64,000 bases of DNA from Roseimicrobium gellanilyticum (GTDB taxonomy: Bacteria; Verrucomicrobiota; Verrucomicrobiia; Verrucomicrobiales; Verrucomicrobiaceae), in assembly GCF_003315205.1 (NCBI RefSeq), contig NZ_QNRR01000003.1, positions 1-64,000 of the forward strand, written 5' to 3'. Numbering within the stretch: position 1 is the first letter of the stretch; every line of letters begins with the position of its first letter. Made by a program: the position numbers and the translations under genes. Positions 55,601 to 63,500 of the stretch are shown here, piece by piece. A model generated the notes under the pieces. It was not told the DNA's origin. It did not search any database and saw only the letters and a list, made by a program, of their open reading frames with translations.

Positions 55601-58165
55601 TGCTGCCGGGGAGTTGATGGTGACAATCAACTCGGCTGGCGAATCAGCTGCGGCGCCCGCCACCAACGTGCCTCCCGTAATGCTGCCACTTTGACTTCCG
55701 CTCACGAGGATGCCGCCGCTTCCCACGCGAAGGGTATTCCCTGTTCCAATGTTCAGTGTCGCCGGGGCGGCGTTCTGCTGAATATTGACGGAGTTTACCG
55801 TGCGGCTGACGGACATGTTCGCCGTGCCTGTGGTCAACTTGAGGTTTTCATCCGAACTCCAGTTGATGTCTGAGGTGCTCGTCTCATAATCCGCCGCCTG
55901 CATGGCGCGCACGGAGCCTGCCGTGGCGCCGGTGTCATAAATGGCGAATTCATTGCCAGCGATGGCCCATCCGCCGATGAAGTAGCGATTGGCAATGGGC
56001 GCGCCGTTGAGAGAGACCGCCGGGAGCGTGGTCGGGGCCGCGCCGTTGACATTGGTCAACACCAGGCGGTTCAGGGCGTCATTGCCCACGTTTGTACCGG
56101 TGAAGTTGACCGTGGCGCCGGCGGACCGCGTCAAGTTGTCGATGGTAAGGGTCGAAGTGCCGATGCCTACAGCCACGTCGGTGAGGATGGTGTTGGCACC
56201 GCGGTTGAGGCTTACGGTTCCCAATGCTTCCGCATAGACCAGGTCTGCAGTGGCGCCGTTGTCGAAATCGAGGATGGCTCCATTCATGGTGATGGTCGCA
56301 GCATCATTCACCCTGGTGGAGCTGTTCGCGGTGGCATCACCATTGGCGATCCTGAATGACGCTCCACTATGAATGGTGATGGAACTCACCGCAGCCAGCA
56401 CCTCGCCATTGCCAGCGGATGCAGCGGTACCGGCCGCGAACAGGCCCTGCACGATCGAGAGGTTGCCACTCCAAGTGGAGGTGTGATTGCCCTGAATAAA
56501 TACCGATCCAATGCCCACTTTAATCAAGTCGCCAGAACCCGAAAGTGCGCTCTGTGCGAGAGTCGTTCCAGCACCGATCTGGAAGATCTGATTCTGCATG
56601 ATGTCGAGGGTAGACGTGGTCCCTGCTGTGAGAGTGACACCACGATTCGCAGCCAACGGGGTCTGGACCGTCGCATTGATGGCCAAGGTGCCGCCCGACA
56701 GCGTGAGGAAGCTCGCATTGAACGCTACGGGTGCCGTGCCAAACACGTTCTCATTCGTGGCTGCCGTCATGTTGAACTGAAGGACGCCGTTATTGATTGT
56801 CCAGCCGGTGACGGTGGTATTCGCCGTGGTTCCGGAGCCGATGGAAAGACGGCCATTGCCTTCTTTGATGAAAGAGCCGTTGGAGATGACGCCGGTAATG
56901 GCGTCGGCATTGGCGTTGATCAGCGTGGTCGGCATGCTGTTGTTCACCGTGATGGTGCGGGCGCCGCCTCCCAGGTTGAACGTGCCGCTGATGGTAGTCA
57001 GACCGTCGTAGCTCCCAGTCAGGGCATTGCCACCGATTGTCAGATTTCCATTAAGCGTGAAACCATTGCTCAAGGTACGCGCCGTGTCTGACGCCAGGGT
57101 GACACCGCCAGCACCCACGGTCACGGTGCTTGTGCCCAGCGCAGCATTGGCTCCCGCGACGACCGTGATGCCACCGCTGAGATTGGTGCCCCCCGCATAG
57201 GTATTCGCCCCGCGAAGGTGCAGTGTGCCGGGGCTGGACAGCACGAGGCCACCATTGGAGACCACACCGGTGATGAACTGGTTCCCCACCGCAGTGATGG
57301 TCCTGTTCGCTCCACCCAGGTTCACCGTGCCACCCAGCATGACGGAGCCGGTTCCCGACGCCCCGAGGGTGAAGTTTCCACCGACTGTGATGGCGTTGCT
57401 CAGGGTACGGGTCGCCGCGGAATCCGACTGGAGCACCACAGGTCCCACCGAATTGATGGTGACCGTGCCCCTCCCAAGGGGGCCAGAAGTGATGGTGGAA
57501 CCGGCCAGGCCGCCCACGGTGCTGGAACCCAACAAAATCGTGCCGGCACTCAGCGTCGTATTCCCCGTGTAAGTATTGGCGCCTGAAACAAAGAGACTGC
57601 CGTTGCCGGTCTTGGTGAGTCCGCCAGCGCCGGAGATAACCCCCGTCAGGTCCAGACGTCCCGCGGCAATCGAGAGCCCCAAGGAGTCCGCAAGGGTGAT
57701 GTTGGCGCTGATCGTGTCCGTGGAAACCGAAGTCAGAGCCTTGTTCAACTGCGCGGCCACGCCGCCGTTGTTGAAGATGAGGGAACCGCCCTCGCCGCCA
57801 GCAATGGTGATGCCATGGCTGCCATCCACATCGCCCAGATTCAGGATGCCTAGCGTGGTAGGCGCGTTCAGCAGAATGACTTGGTTGCCCAGAATATCGA
57901 TGTTGATGTTGGCTGTGTCTCCCGAAGCATTCGGGATGGAGTTCAAAATGAATGGGCTGGCGTCCGTCCCAAGACCTGTCACACCCCAAACGGGAATGCG
58001 CGGGAAATTGGCGTCACCATAGTTGGTGTCATACCAGTAGTAGGTGCCGCTGGCAGTGGGTGTCCAGGTGCCGGTAGCGGCCTCCGACGGTGGTGCCAAC
58101 TGCAGGAATGTCGCCAAGGCAATCAGGAGGCCTAATGCGAAAAATGACCGGCTGGAGTGGTTCAT
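43628..58165 (-). CDS. Giant autotransporter-repeat protein with PEP-CTERM anchor (4845 aa)
   Basis: From the chosen ATG a signal peptide (MNHSSRSFFALGLLIALATF, cleaved near PPSEA) opens the protein. Almost all of it is autotransporter-associated beta-strand repeats: variants of SGANTYTGNTTLSAGTILLG, ANTYAGGTNLSGGITVVAG, NTYSGGTYLNAGTLRLNGTG and ANRYTGLTTVAGGTLQAGA recur dozens of times, so it should fold as a long right-handed beta-helix. It has no beta-barrel translocator; instead the C-terminus is VPEPGKAFLLFFGLAAFCL plus a basic tail, the PEP-CTERM signal handled by exosortase. I noticed only one Cys, in that membrane segment. A distinct module, WYVGMSVSGPGIPSGTTI, sits near the C-terminus. 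A cell-surface adhesin or exopolysaccharide-associated role is likely. The 62 codons upstream of this ATG read as random residues. Confidence 0.9.
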   Translation of the reverse strand: MNHSSRSFFALGLLIALATFLQLAPPSEAATGTWTPTASGTYYWYDTNYGDANFPRIPVWGVTGLGTDASPFILNSIPNASGDTANINIDILGNQVILLNAPTTLGILNLGDVDGSHGITIAGGEGGSLIFNNGGVAAQLNKALTSVSTDTISANITLADSLGLSIAAGRLDLTGVISGAGGLTKTGNGSLFVSGANTYTGNTTLSAGTILLGSSTVGGLAGSTITSGPLGRGTVTINSVGPVVLQSDSAATRTLSNAITVGGNFTLGASGTGSVMLGGTVNLGGANRTITAVGNQFITGVVSNGGLVLSSPGTLHLRGANTYAGGTNLSGGITVVAGANAALGTSTVTVGAGGVTLASDTARTLSNGFTLNGNLTIGGNALTGSYDGLTTISGTFNLGGGARTITVNNSMPTTLINANADAITGVISNGSFIKEGNGRLSIGSGTTANTTVTGWTINNGVLQFNMTAATNENVFGTAPVAFNASFLTLSGGTLAINATVQTPLAANRGVTLTAGTTSTLDIMQNQIFQIGAGTTLAQSALSGSGDLIKVGIGSVFIQGNHTSTWSGNLSIVQGLFAAGTAASAGNGEVLAAVSSITIHSGASFRIANGDATANSSTRVNDAATITMNGAILDFDNGATADLVYAEALGTVSLNRGANTILTDVAVGIGTSTLTIDNLTRSAGATVNFTGTNVGNDALNRLVLTNVNGAAPTTLPAVSLNGAPIANRYFIGGWAIAGNEFAIYDTGATAGSVRAMQAADYETSTSDINWSSDENLKLTTGTANMSVSRTVNSVNIQQNAAPATLNIGTGNTLRVGSGGILVSGSQSGSITGGTLVAGAAADSPAELIVTINSPAANPLTISSNITNNGTGALSLVKSGIGVLNLTGTNSFTGGVYLNQGTIRLTPGLNGTSLSLPSSNNISVVNGTLASTGATALVIQNNITIYDTLTLGDATGTGRHILTGNITLNAPTGGIASIVAASTVSTGATAQIMGNISGGSLRIAHASSAGTGRVALMGNNTFAATDRIQVDSGFLTVGSAGALGSAKIVMNGGGLETGFGFRGAISNDVLLTANSTIGGAVHGHPLILSGTIDLGGTTRTVTSDGNGVFTEFAGVITNGGYTKAGNGIAIFTNANNNYMGGTVINDGYIHLKGNGVAGANVVGNDISFSSTVTADSGIKLDGPSNLGSNQVLNFNLPVHTTGTQSLSLGTGFSGNSNSNRMLGFSTTGTGIMNIRLANTAGGKFLISLDGLTLNQDLIGGVGGTNAAAGNVRVWIGASAAGGTIAGPISAGFGGNYRLGGGLDAGAAANNLAGTLRVNENVLSGSGILYIGAEDNAALSNIGNNSVVWMTGDQDGFSGTVSIGAGGILNVAEGSYLGTGTNITFRGGTLRILNESGLAGFDDEHINDSFATKNINVGVGGGTLRHDSGTGNFSNQFVQFGALSMDATAGAVTLAIADGGVNNGGMLFSSLTTTGANQAIINVSGNFARITGAVSVAAGLQKAGAGTLIFDTPDSTTLGGTLELNGGSLVLTNPSNFTAPATTVTTATTVMARSNANAYSLNLGPVALSGGNLTLVFGNLNNSGAASSTVTFGSAINPTVASRVLSVRAFDNTTVNGTGAVTLANGFNLSYDIQAGYYNQSGVIGGGNTSSAIIKTGRGVLELSGANTFQGGLQAQIGTLLLTNNSAAGTGGISFTGGSGSLLLGSGITVSNALSITTGAVNTNVIGGLSGNSTFSGNFNLAAVGGLTVTPFLANFDAAGTTTFSGIISQGNAGVNSIQKIGSGRVVFNNVNTYGSAAAVTNTVQRGIFEGVAQASGSPFGHAQNNFVIGGGTLKLTGLASATATTHTGSLVVGGNNYGGRLVIDATAGGATEFTVGSLGARSGRGTLVVVPQVGDFGGGEVLRITNAPSGANFGNGIIAPYIILQSSGTDTAGNFMSVIAGNIVGATYAAGITQGDFATLSTISTTVFANNPNTTLTGSKDVYSLLTFGDIDLGGFRVNIGDQAVTTNLVSGLILNSGADITGTGNSELHMGSSEMNVFVGGGNTSTISARIASIDSTNSAATLTNTGLTKSGDGTLILSGANRYTGLTTVAGGTLQAGAANILGQFSINLKNQASGLQIAAGATFDMSTAGYDQIIGSLAGQGTIDIGANRLIVGNDNSSTVFSGQLVADANSTLLKTGTGVLELTNLLTGSLGNDTPTNIFVDQGTLRVHASDGAAMVLPSGDTFAVQTQSALASGTTFNIRGGTLDLRYNTGDVSSNAHTLRTGYNINNVLSGTINTDGGLLGGTNYTNKTVSVNNVSVNRFTLTTGSGNTIVLQVDGVLTMTENANLNIGSDLAIGTGANISDGGNYNTLNKQGGAGLNVNANTTFAGGTVASLGSIRFGQRGQWSNSYEETPSAATFTYNSTAKLGTGDIWMNSFNNANAINTIRLAETNLNAGQLLFVRSAGMGGHQTQVEVMHDAALSSYNLRSTTGGSLAFLLGPTTNNTNVGRWTNEINLQQLGSGTWGLSAVTDAVYDNPVLGAGIGEMYRFYGTNAGSLIFNRTNTLTGDNRLQIGQSGAQFGATNSINSNAIVLLDADQNYTGATTIFRGAPQNSNYRQTPANILRVYGDLATSGIENYGRLEFIGAGRATDDAGVNVVPITLRIGSYLSFDYISGFTSQVNTAGNYLADTSTGTGINPANLTNKFQDNAMLILPGSTLDLRSFNQRDTHEVIGGLTILGLSDIVLTPNTNAAVILEIGSSGIVFNSASDTLRITGAALGTAQPTGGSGTAHTRFVFTNLANAPASVGTLTNGVSMVSPRYFYSNSNTFLTYTHGLGFIPVAPNVTSTTASWTTGTSTDFVDLTTNAVTSVGVSNVFALRAGVGMSSGGAYTLNIGSGGVIFNNGANATFTGFQSTTQGSAAAGTFAFTGDAYIWAVGGFQQWIRNNITTGGVLSINGVSGSQVVLSGNNTINGDIVLNGGTLNIYNSAGDGTNFWNSGAVNPTGGSGTNIVLLGTNNNNAANVLPRLELRTVGTATVTSRNIVIGTSTQAVPYVEISTDRANGTSSASMVTIGGGLTVQGAGSEGTIIQFTHGNDYDLTISGPIALNTKTTNFNVNNGTNIVHDVILAGVVSGSSSLVKTGGGPLWLSNAGNTYSGGTYLNAGTLRLNGTGSATATFLGSGSLEVNGGTLLINGANTDTLNYASGTGNHIVVRGNSTFSVQGATRLMRLGAVSTIFQTQNSAVITFNSPANSANMQWMGGLAIYDNANFFVNNDQGTTIRGGLVIGSANAANVFTGSGNLHKTGFGNLTFNRGTAANTFTGDINVYQGGLRAETATDTYSNGGEIRVMPGAWIVARANGNATYNPNQLVYFMSNSTAQAGIVLRGTSGTDAFSNHLNAASIFTGNADGSAVGGAGTGTNGGNLGLEGTYGGALINMANVFGGYWYLGGGQISGTYNLASLGAGAADTTLYGASNTGVYRLGGGDGTLTLSTANLLTGVNAAVQVGKPWTVNGRGAVEIAASNNYGGGTVVAIGRDRAGAPTLNGLQTTVGGGASAGTITPFGTGQVDVYGRVQFRGSLGSAVGSSVDTNDNVYVFHPGSRLVFDFNNGNTLTQAQGGKWGDTTAINMNGSTVEVSGLDNSNSLNNMELVGAINFDRMNEIRVVRNNTNGNALLEAASLNRIATNYGMVRFTHNANNLGAAAQTRVSNVAGAETFIVTAGVGTAGNGNWGAPSGTGHYSLTNDAVMLNPYLVSASDNQWMRYSSTNGMQTLFTNGTTFGTTYQRLTSGSTIGAGATNTASGITVITGGAVTFGTNSPFLNNGTEILDISQNAVMTLTSNLDILALRFGGAGTTTALVQDATNTFTTIQIRSGGLILNTSNNENAIRANLVFGTANTPGVAYVYSVQSVTNLDGQITATDFVKSGGGSVRIAQDQRSFAGKWIVNQGTLEFDTVYGAGINGTNQIILNGGFQGASDTLGLPTVSFATQNGSQNLSGDTTLSTFSHGTITVVDAGHLRFFAPSDRQIQIGNVLLTTTGTTKRLQPGFLQVTNENSRTISNIGNVTLDDDFIFKIEANNFGSTTTLGMGSTVGARFNNLNNQGLYSITKIGDGVMYLGDISSSFTGARTFTVNEGAVRAEHATGSLGASTVNFIVDNGGALDIAVAGFNPLANLIQRNGSIERWSVNGARGGASYTLGAGVHLQINQSQIGTQTINLNGGSLMGYLAADLDALAVIRTLDTGITVNLQADSYLGQIYPFSGTLAYDMGKQNGYVADPFNPRLLGALLDIKGQITGAFNLTKVGTDVIQLSNANNTYNNTIIEGGVLMMGVNNALPTTKNVTMKANGVLDLNGFTTTTGSITGTTGTITSGATTATNFNVGADNTDFSYTGVVAQGVRIVKQGTGEFTLGSGGQAATITAGSKSVTVASTAGWYVGMSVSGPGIPSGTTIAAITSGTTILLSTEAVAAGTRIAPANIHWGGMELVAGRVKVSDDAALGLAPTSEATGANNITFSGGILHVADTFATAATRGLLVNAAGGFIEVDASKTFTVGGKTVLNGRMTAGGAGNSVFNGVISGSGPFVKTGAGTTTFNGVNTQTGKVQVDQGTLALGATGSIADATWVEVKSGATFDATAVTGGAQIDGVVSGQGNITGTVVITSNKGAVSNVGVVMPGSSTVDIISSAGDQNGTLTFQNLTLAGSATPVTRALLTVTSSTLNDALNIKTNIDNGTLLAYLNSQENGWNGAAIGDHDSIVVSGTLTLGKGGQIVVEGWTPAFGDVLDLFDWTSVLINDFNNGAALSGNSRQGGLIGDLALPTLGAGLSYDLTLFNTSGLLVVVPEPGKAFLLFFGLAAFCLRRRRPRAGTNGVEG

Positions 58166-58195
58166 ACGGGAAATGGACGGGCAGGTGTGTGCGTG

Positions 58196-58240
58196 AAAAA
58201 AACTCGCAGAGCGAGAAAAGCGCGCCCGAATCGGGCGCGC
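58196..58240 (-). promoter_or_regulatory. Tandem terminator-like hairpins in the giant gene leader
   Basis: Read on the minus strand, a perfect 10-1-10 stem (GCGCGCCCGA/TCGGGCGCGC, 58240-58220) is followed by TTTT, then a second stem CTCGC-TCT-GCGAG (58215-58203) followed by seven T (58202-58196). The start codon of the giant gene is 30 bases further on. This is either the end of a small upstream transcript or an attenuator in the leader. Confidence 0.65.
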
Positions 58241-59205
58241 TGTGCAAGCGGCAGGCCTCAGTGGCCGCCTCAGCATGGGAGAAATGGGAGCAAAGGATTC
58301 AGTGCGGATGCTACAAACACCAATTTCAGCAGAATCTTGGTTTCTGTCCAAGCAAATTGCTTAGACAACGGTAAGTACTTTGCATGTATGCTGTTTGCAC
58401 GAATGCAAGCATCTGAGCATTCAAGTTTTGCCGGTAGAATTGCGGTTCTTTCTCGATACCAATTCCACCCGACCCGAACCATAACATACTCACTATAAAT
58501 CCATTCGACGCCAAGACGCCCCCGCAGAACGGAGCCACTCCACAAATTTTCTCGCTTAAGATTATCCCCTAGATTTCTGTAATTACGTTATACAACAAAT
58601 CCTAGGGAGAGGTACTGAATACCCACTATAATCGCGGTTATGGCAATTCTAAACGGCCCCATTAAGACGTCATGAAAACTTCCTCCGACCGCGCCAAAAG
58701 GGCAAATCAGTTGCAATAAAAGTGCATATTTCCTCCATTCTTCACCCTAACTTAGGGAAAAGAATGCCATCAAATCCATCAAATAATGGGACGTCAAATG
58801 GGCCATGCGCGGTCCGGCCGTCGCTTCCCCGTGGTGCTTTGTTGAGCTGATCCACCAAGCCTGAGCCTCGGTTTTAGAATGCATCCGCATGGGCGTTCCG
58901 TAACCCCCATCCACATGCAAGGAACTCGAGGGTCCCATTTTTCCGATGCAATAGCATATGTGTGAGGCCATAATAGGAGACCCGGCTCGAGCCACTTCTC
59001 CACCAGTGATCCCCATTGCATCAGGGAACCACGCTGTCGCATGCTGCGGCGCGGGCAGGCTGCTCGCTCCCTGCACATGCACCTGCACATGCCCCTGACA
59101 GCGATGCTCTCTGCGAGAAACGAAATCCTTGCGGCACGATGGCCCATTCTGGATGATGCATGGTAGCCGGTGATTCACTTCAAGACATCCCCCACCAATC
59201 CCGCC
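58241..59205. other. Long intergenic region
   Basis: Almost 1 kb between the divergent giant gene and gmd. I see no convincing gene; open frames on the minus strand near 58750-59290 are not protein-like. The stretch 58380-58750 is AT-rich and probably holds promoters for the giant gene. Repeated TGCA-containing words around 58380-58420 and CACATGC words around 59075-59100 were noticed without a clear meaning. Confidence 0.5.
58346..58368. promoter_or_regulatory. Dyad upstream of the giant gene
   Basis: TGTCCAAGCAA and TTGCTTAGACA form an 11-1-11 inverted repeat with one mismatched pair, about 180 bases before the giant gene start, in AT-richer DNA. It is a candidate operator for a dimeric regulator. 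Confidence 0.4.
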
Positions 59206-60405
59206 ATGAAAAAAGCATTGATCAGCGGTATCACCGGTCAGGATGGATCCTACCTGCTCGAGCATCTGCTTGCGGAAGGGTATGAAGTGCATGGCATCGT
59301 GCGGAGGGCGAGTTCCTTCAACCGCTCACGCATTGAGCATCTGAGGACCAACCCGGACGTCTACGATCGGCTGCTCTTCCTCCATTACTCGGACCTCACC
59401 GATGGCACCTCACTCAGACGCATCTTCAAAAAGGTCCAACCCCGCGAGTTTTATCATCTCGCGGGCCAGAGCCACGTGGGCTTGAGCTTTGAAATTCCGG
59501 AGTCCACTTGCGAGGAGGCTGGCATGGCCATGCTCACCATCCTGGAGATTTGCCGGGACATGGACAATCCCCCGCGCATCTTCCACGCCGCATCTTCAGA
59601 AGTCTTCGGCTCCTCCTCGAAGACGACCGAGCATGATGAAAACTCCCCCTTCCGTCCGGTGACTCCATATGGCTGTGCCAAGGCATTCGCGGCCAATCTC
59701 TGCCGCGTCTATCGCGACTCCTACGGATTGTTCATCTCGAATGGCATCATGTTCAATCACGAGTCTCCGCGCAGAGGCGAGAACTTCGTGACCAAAAAAA
59801 TCGCCGCCAGCGCGGGTCGCATTGCGGCAGGCTCTCAGGAGGTGCTGGAGCTCGGCAGTCTCGATACCACGCGCGACTGGGGTTACGCACCGGAGTTCGT
59901 ACGTGCCATGCGCACGATGTTGAATCAGGCCAAGCCAGACGACTTCGTGCTTGGCACCGGCACCTCCATGTCGGTGCGCGAGTTTGCCATCGAGGTTTTC
60001 TCTGCACTCGGCATGAAGATTGCCTTTGAAGGCAGGGGTCTGCAGGAGTGCGCTCGCGATGTGCTTACGGGACGCACGGTCATCACCGTACACCCTCGCT
60101 TCTATCGTAGCTTCGACCCGAGCTGCCTGCAGGCCGGCATTGCCAAGGCCCGCTCCGTGCTCGGTTGGAATCCCACTGTCACTGGACGCAGCCTCGCTGA
60201 ACTCATGGCACTGGCGGAGTACAAGGCAGACATGCAAGCCTCCTATCAGACGACAACTGCTGAGGAGGACGGTGGTGAGCACCAGAGCCGTCGCCACGTC
60301 CCCTCCACGAAAGGCAGCACGTTCCAAAAGCCCAAGTCATCCAACATCACTGATGGTGATCCCACGCCGCATCCCTTCCTCGAGAAAGCAGGATCCGGAG
60401 TGTAA
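59206..60405 (+). CDS. gmd: GDP-mannose 4,6-dehydratase (399 aa)
   Basis: A short-chain dehydrogenase-type sugar nucleotide enzyme that makes GDP-4-keto-6-deoxymannose, the precursor of fucose, rhamnose or perosamine units for surface polysaccharides. Evidence: the N-terminal KALISGITGQDGSYLLEHLL (NADP-binding GxTGQDGSYL, a Gmd hallmark), GIVRRASSFNRSRIEHL, AASSEVFGS with the catalytic Ser/Glu, PVTPYGCAKAFAANL with the YxxxK pair, and LFNHESPRRGENFVTKK-like NGIMFNHESPRRGENFV. The start was set at MKKALISG. The last 60 residues (after ALAEYKADMQ) are a Ser/Thr/Glu-rich extension not usual in the family. Downstream fucose synthetase is not adjacent. Confidence 0.92.
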   Translation: MKKALISGITGQDGSYLLEHLLAEGYEVHGIVRRASSFNRSRIEHLRTNPDVYDRLLFLHYSDLTDGTSLRRIFKKVQPREFYHLAGQSHVGLSFEIPESTCEEAGMAMLTILEICRDMDNPPRIFHAASSEVFGSSSKTTEHDENSPFRPVTPYGCAKAFAANLCRVYRDSYGLFISNGIMFNHESPRRGENFVTKKIAASAGRIAAGSQEVLELGSLDTTRDWGYAPEFVRAMRTMLNQAKPDDFVLGTGTSMSVREFAIEVFSALGMKIAFEGRGLQECARDVLTGRTVITVHPRFYRSFDPSCLQAGIAKARSVLGWNPTVTGRSLAELMALAEYKADMQASYQTTTAEEDGGEHQSRRHVPSTKGSTFQKPKSSNITDGDPTPHPFLEKAGSGV

Positions 60406-60505
60406 CGACGACTGTGCGGCACCTTTTTGCAGCCTGCAGGTCAGTGAAAGTGATCATGCAGACCCTGCCGCCATCCTTCCAGTACTTCACCTTTTTCCCA
60501 GGCCC

Positions 60506-63500
60506 CTAAAGCCGACCGCTCCACACAATCATGAAGAAGAGCAGGAGGAATAGCGCGCCAAGCGCATACTTCACGGTGGCGGTGTGGGTCTTTTGGAAGC
60601 GGATGAGCGCCTCACTGCGCATGCCTCTCCATGCGAGGATGAAGATGACCACCAGCGGCACAATGAACGCCACGTTGTAGAGCAGGAGGAAGCCGGTTGC
60701 GCTCGCGATGCCAGTCTTCATGGCATAGACAATCGTGGGCAGATACACCTGGCCCGTGCAGGCGAGTTCCAGCGCAGCGATGATGATGCCCGAAACGAAG
60801 GCGGCGATCACAAAGTGGCTGCTCTTCGCCCCGGTGCGAATGACCCCCCGGATGCCGGTCTTCAAGAATCCGGGAAGCTGCAGCGCCATGTCCTGCAGCC
60901 GTCCCTCACGCGCGAGTCGTGCATCACGAATGCTCAGATATGCAATCACCAGGCAGGCGATGGCCAGCGCCCAATTCAGCAGCATCGCCGCTGTGCGGAA
61001 GGCCTCGATGCGCGAGACGACTTCCACCAGACCAAGCCCCAGCACAAAGTAGGAGATAAAAACGCCCGCGATGAAAGCCACACCCACCGCGAGAATGCCA
61101 CGCGGGCTGCGCCGGGTGACCTGCATATAACTGAGGAAAAAGATGATGGTGGCAAACGCACAGGGGTTGATGCCATCCAGCAGTCCGGCCATGAAGACGC
61201 CCATCAGTTGCAGGCCTTCAAACCGTTGCTGCACCACCTCCTTCGCAGCGGCGATTTCCTCCTTCTGCGTCTGGAACCACATCGCCGAATCACCGGCGCG
61301 CAGAGTGTCCTGAATGAGGTTCTCCATCGCGAAGCGATTCAAGTCCGACTTGATGAGCACGCCCTCCTGAAAGAAAACCGCAGGAGACACCTGTCGCTTG
61401 TCCGGCGGCACGGCAAAGCGCCGGCTCAGGGCCTCATTAAGCAGTACGGCCTGGGTGTCGCGAATGTTGTGCTCCTGCACCTTGAGCCCGGTGAAACGTC
61501 GCTTCAGGGCCGCCAGATCACGCCGCACTGTTTCGCAATCCGGACAGCCAGGATTGTAGAAGAACACAGCATTCACCTCCGCTGTGAGCGGGATCTCATA
61601 GAGCGGCTCCGCCTCCGAACCCGGTGCCGGAGTGACAAACTGTGGCGCAGGCACGAGCGCCGTGGCGGGGCCGGAGGATTCTGCATACGCCGCGAAATCC
61701 ATCCCCATGTCCTTCCCATCGCTTCCTCCGATGCCGAAATGCTTCTCAATAGCTGGCACCTTGTTCGCCTGAATGTACTTCCACTCCACACGCTCCAGCA
61801 ACGGACGGAGGGCTGGCCCCAGGGATTTGTAGTTGGTTTCCACAAAGTCCGCCAGCCTGTGCGACCATGTTTCACGATCTGGAGAACGATCCAGCAGGGC
61901 GCACAGTGCCTCCACGTCCACCTCCTGCCGGTTTACCAAGAGCGCGAGCCACGCACAGAGTTGCACACGCTCTTCCGAGTCACGTGTCAGCATGCGCAGG
62001 AGCTCGATGGTTTCGGGCTTTAAGGCAGATGAGCCACCGGAACTTCCAAACCTTCCGGAGCTGCGATTGAAGTCATAGTCGGACTCATACAGCTCATCCT
62101 TCACTTCCGTATTGTCATCGAAGTGATGCTTCCACGCCTTGAGCGCTTTCCCATAGCTGGCTGCGCCTGCTTCACGCACCCACGCGGAGGAATCGGCGGC
62201 GATGGCCGGGAACATTTCCTCGGACACCTTGGAATCGACCCTCCCCAGTGTGAGCACCGCCGCACGACGCACCCAGTAGTAGGGAGACTTGGCAAGCTTC
62301 GCTACCAGTTCCCTATCAGAAACCGTCACGGACTGTCGCAGGATGATCAGTCCCAGGATCTGCAGAGGCGGATTCTTATCCACAGCAACCATCTGCCGCG
62401 CAGACTCCAGCATCAGCTTCTTTGTATTATCATCGCGAGCCAGGCTCTCGATGGAGTAGCCATAAGCCTCTGCGGGAGTCAGCAAGGTCTTCGGCTGCAT
62501 CAACTGCATGAGCCCAAACCGGATCACCGCAGTGCGCTTCTCGTCCTCCAGCGCGGATCGCATGGCGCGCTGCCGCACCTCGCGCGACGGATCATTGAAC
62601 AACGCCTGCCAGGTGGGGAGGTACGCCGGAGATGGATTGCGATCCAGAGCATCCGCCAGTTCTGCGCGATCCTGCACATCCAGTTTCGAAAGCACCGGCT
62701 CATAGTGCCTCACAGCCCAGTCGCTGCCAGCGATGACGAGCGTGAGCGCCGCCTGGCGGGCCACACGGGAGGCCTCTCCCGTACCTGAGAGATCCGCAGA
62801 ACCAGCGAGGTGATTCAGAGCGTCTTCAATCAGTTCTCCAGTCACCGGTGCACTGGGTCGCTGCGTTGCCGTCGCAGCCACATCGCCTGAAGGCTTCTTC
62901 GGAGTGAAGGCGTTCGCCAGGGAATCAACCAGCCCCTTCGGCTTGCCTGGAGGGACATCTCCCGCAGCGGGAGCCACCGGAGGTGTTGTGGCTGCTGCTT
63001 CTCCACCAGGAATGAAAGCCCGCATGAGCTGCTTCTCCAGACTGTCCACCTTGGGCACTGGGGATGGCGCGGGGGCTTGTGGTTGCTCGAACTGGAAGTT
63101 CTTGAGCGCTGCTTCCCACTCGCGATTGCCGCTTGCCGGTGCGGACCATCGCACATTGTCCAGCACCGCATCGCGTTTGGCCGCGTTCTTGCCCAACAAA
63201 GCCATGACCAGGACGGGCTTCACCTCCTTCGATGAACTGGAGAATTTCGCGAGCGTTCGCAACGCGGTGCAAGAAACATCGAGATCCGTATGCGCAGCGA
63301 ACTTCAGCAGCACCTTCTGTTCGGCATTGCCATTGTCCAGCGTGGCAAGCGCCGAAACCAGAATGTCTGGTGGCAGATCTCCCAGGGAGTCCAGCAACTC
63401 CGGCGGCACTGCCTTCTTCATTTGCCCGAAAGCTTTGAAGATGATCGCCTTCAAATCATCATGCTTTTCGAACGCGTCCACCAAGCGCTGGGTCACATCC

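Noticed and set aside
43628-58165. CRISPR-like repetition inside the giant gene
   Set aside because: Repeats are degenerate at DNA level, of variable length and in frame with beta-strand repeats. There are no constant repeats with unique spacers.
43628-58351. Giant gene starting at 58351 instead of 58165
   Set aside because: The additional 62 residues precede a clear signal peptide, would place the leader hairpins inside coding sequence, and do not look like protein.
58747-59292. 181-codon minus-strand frame upstream of the giant gene
   Set aside because: It overlaps the gmd start, has no family resemblance and has an overlapping frame of similar quality.
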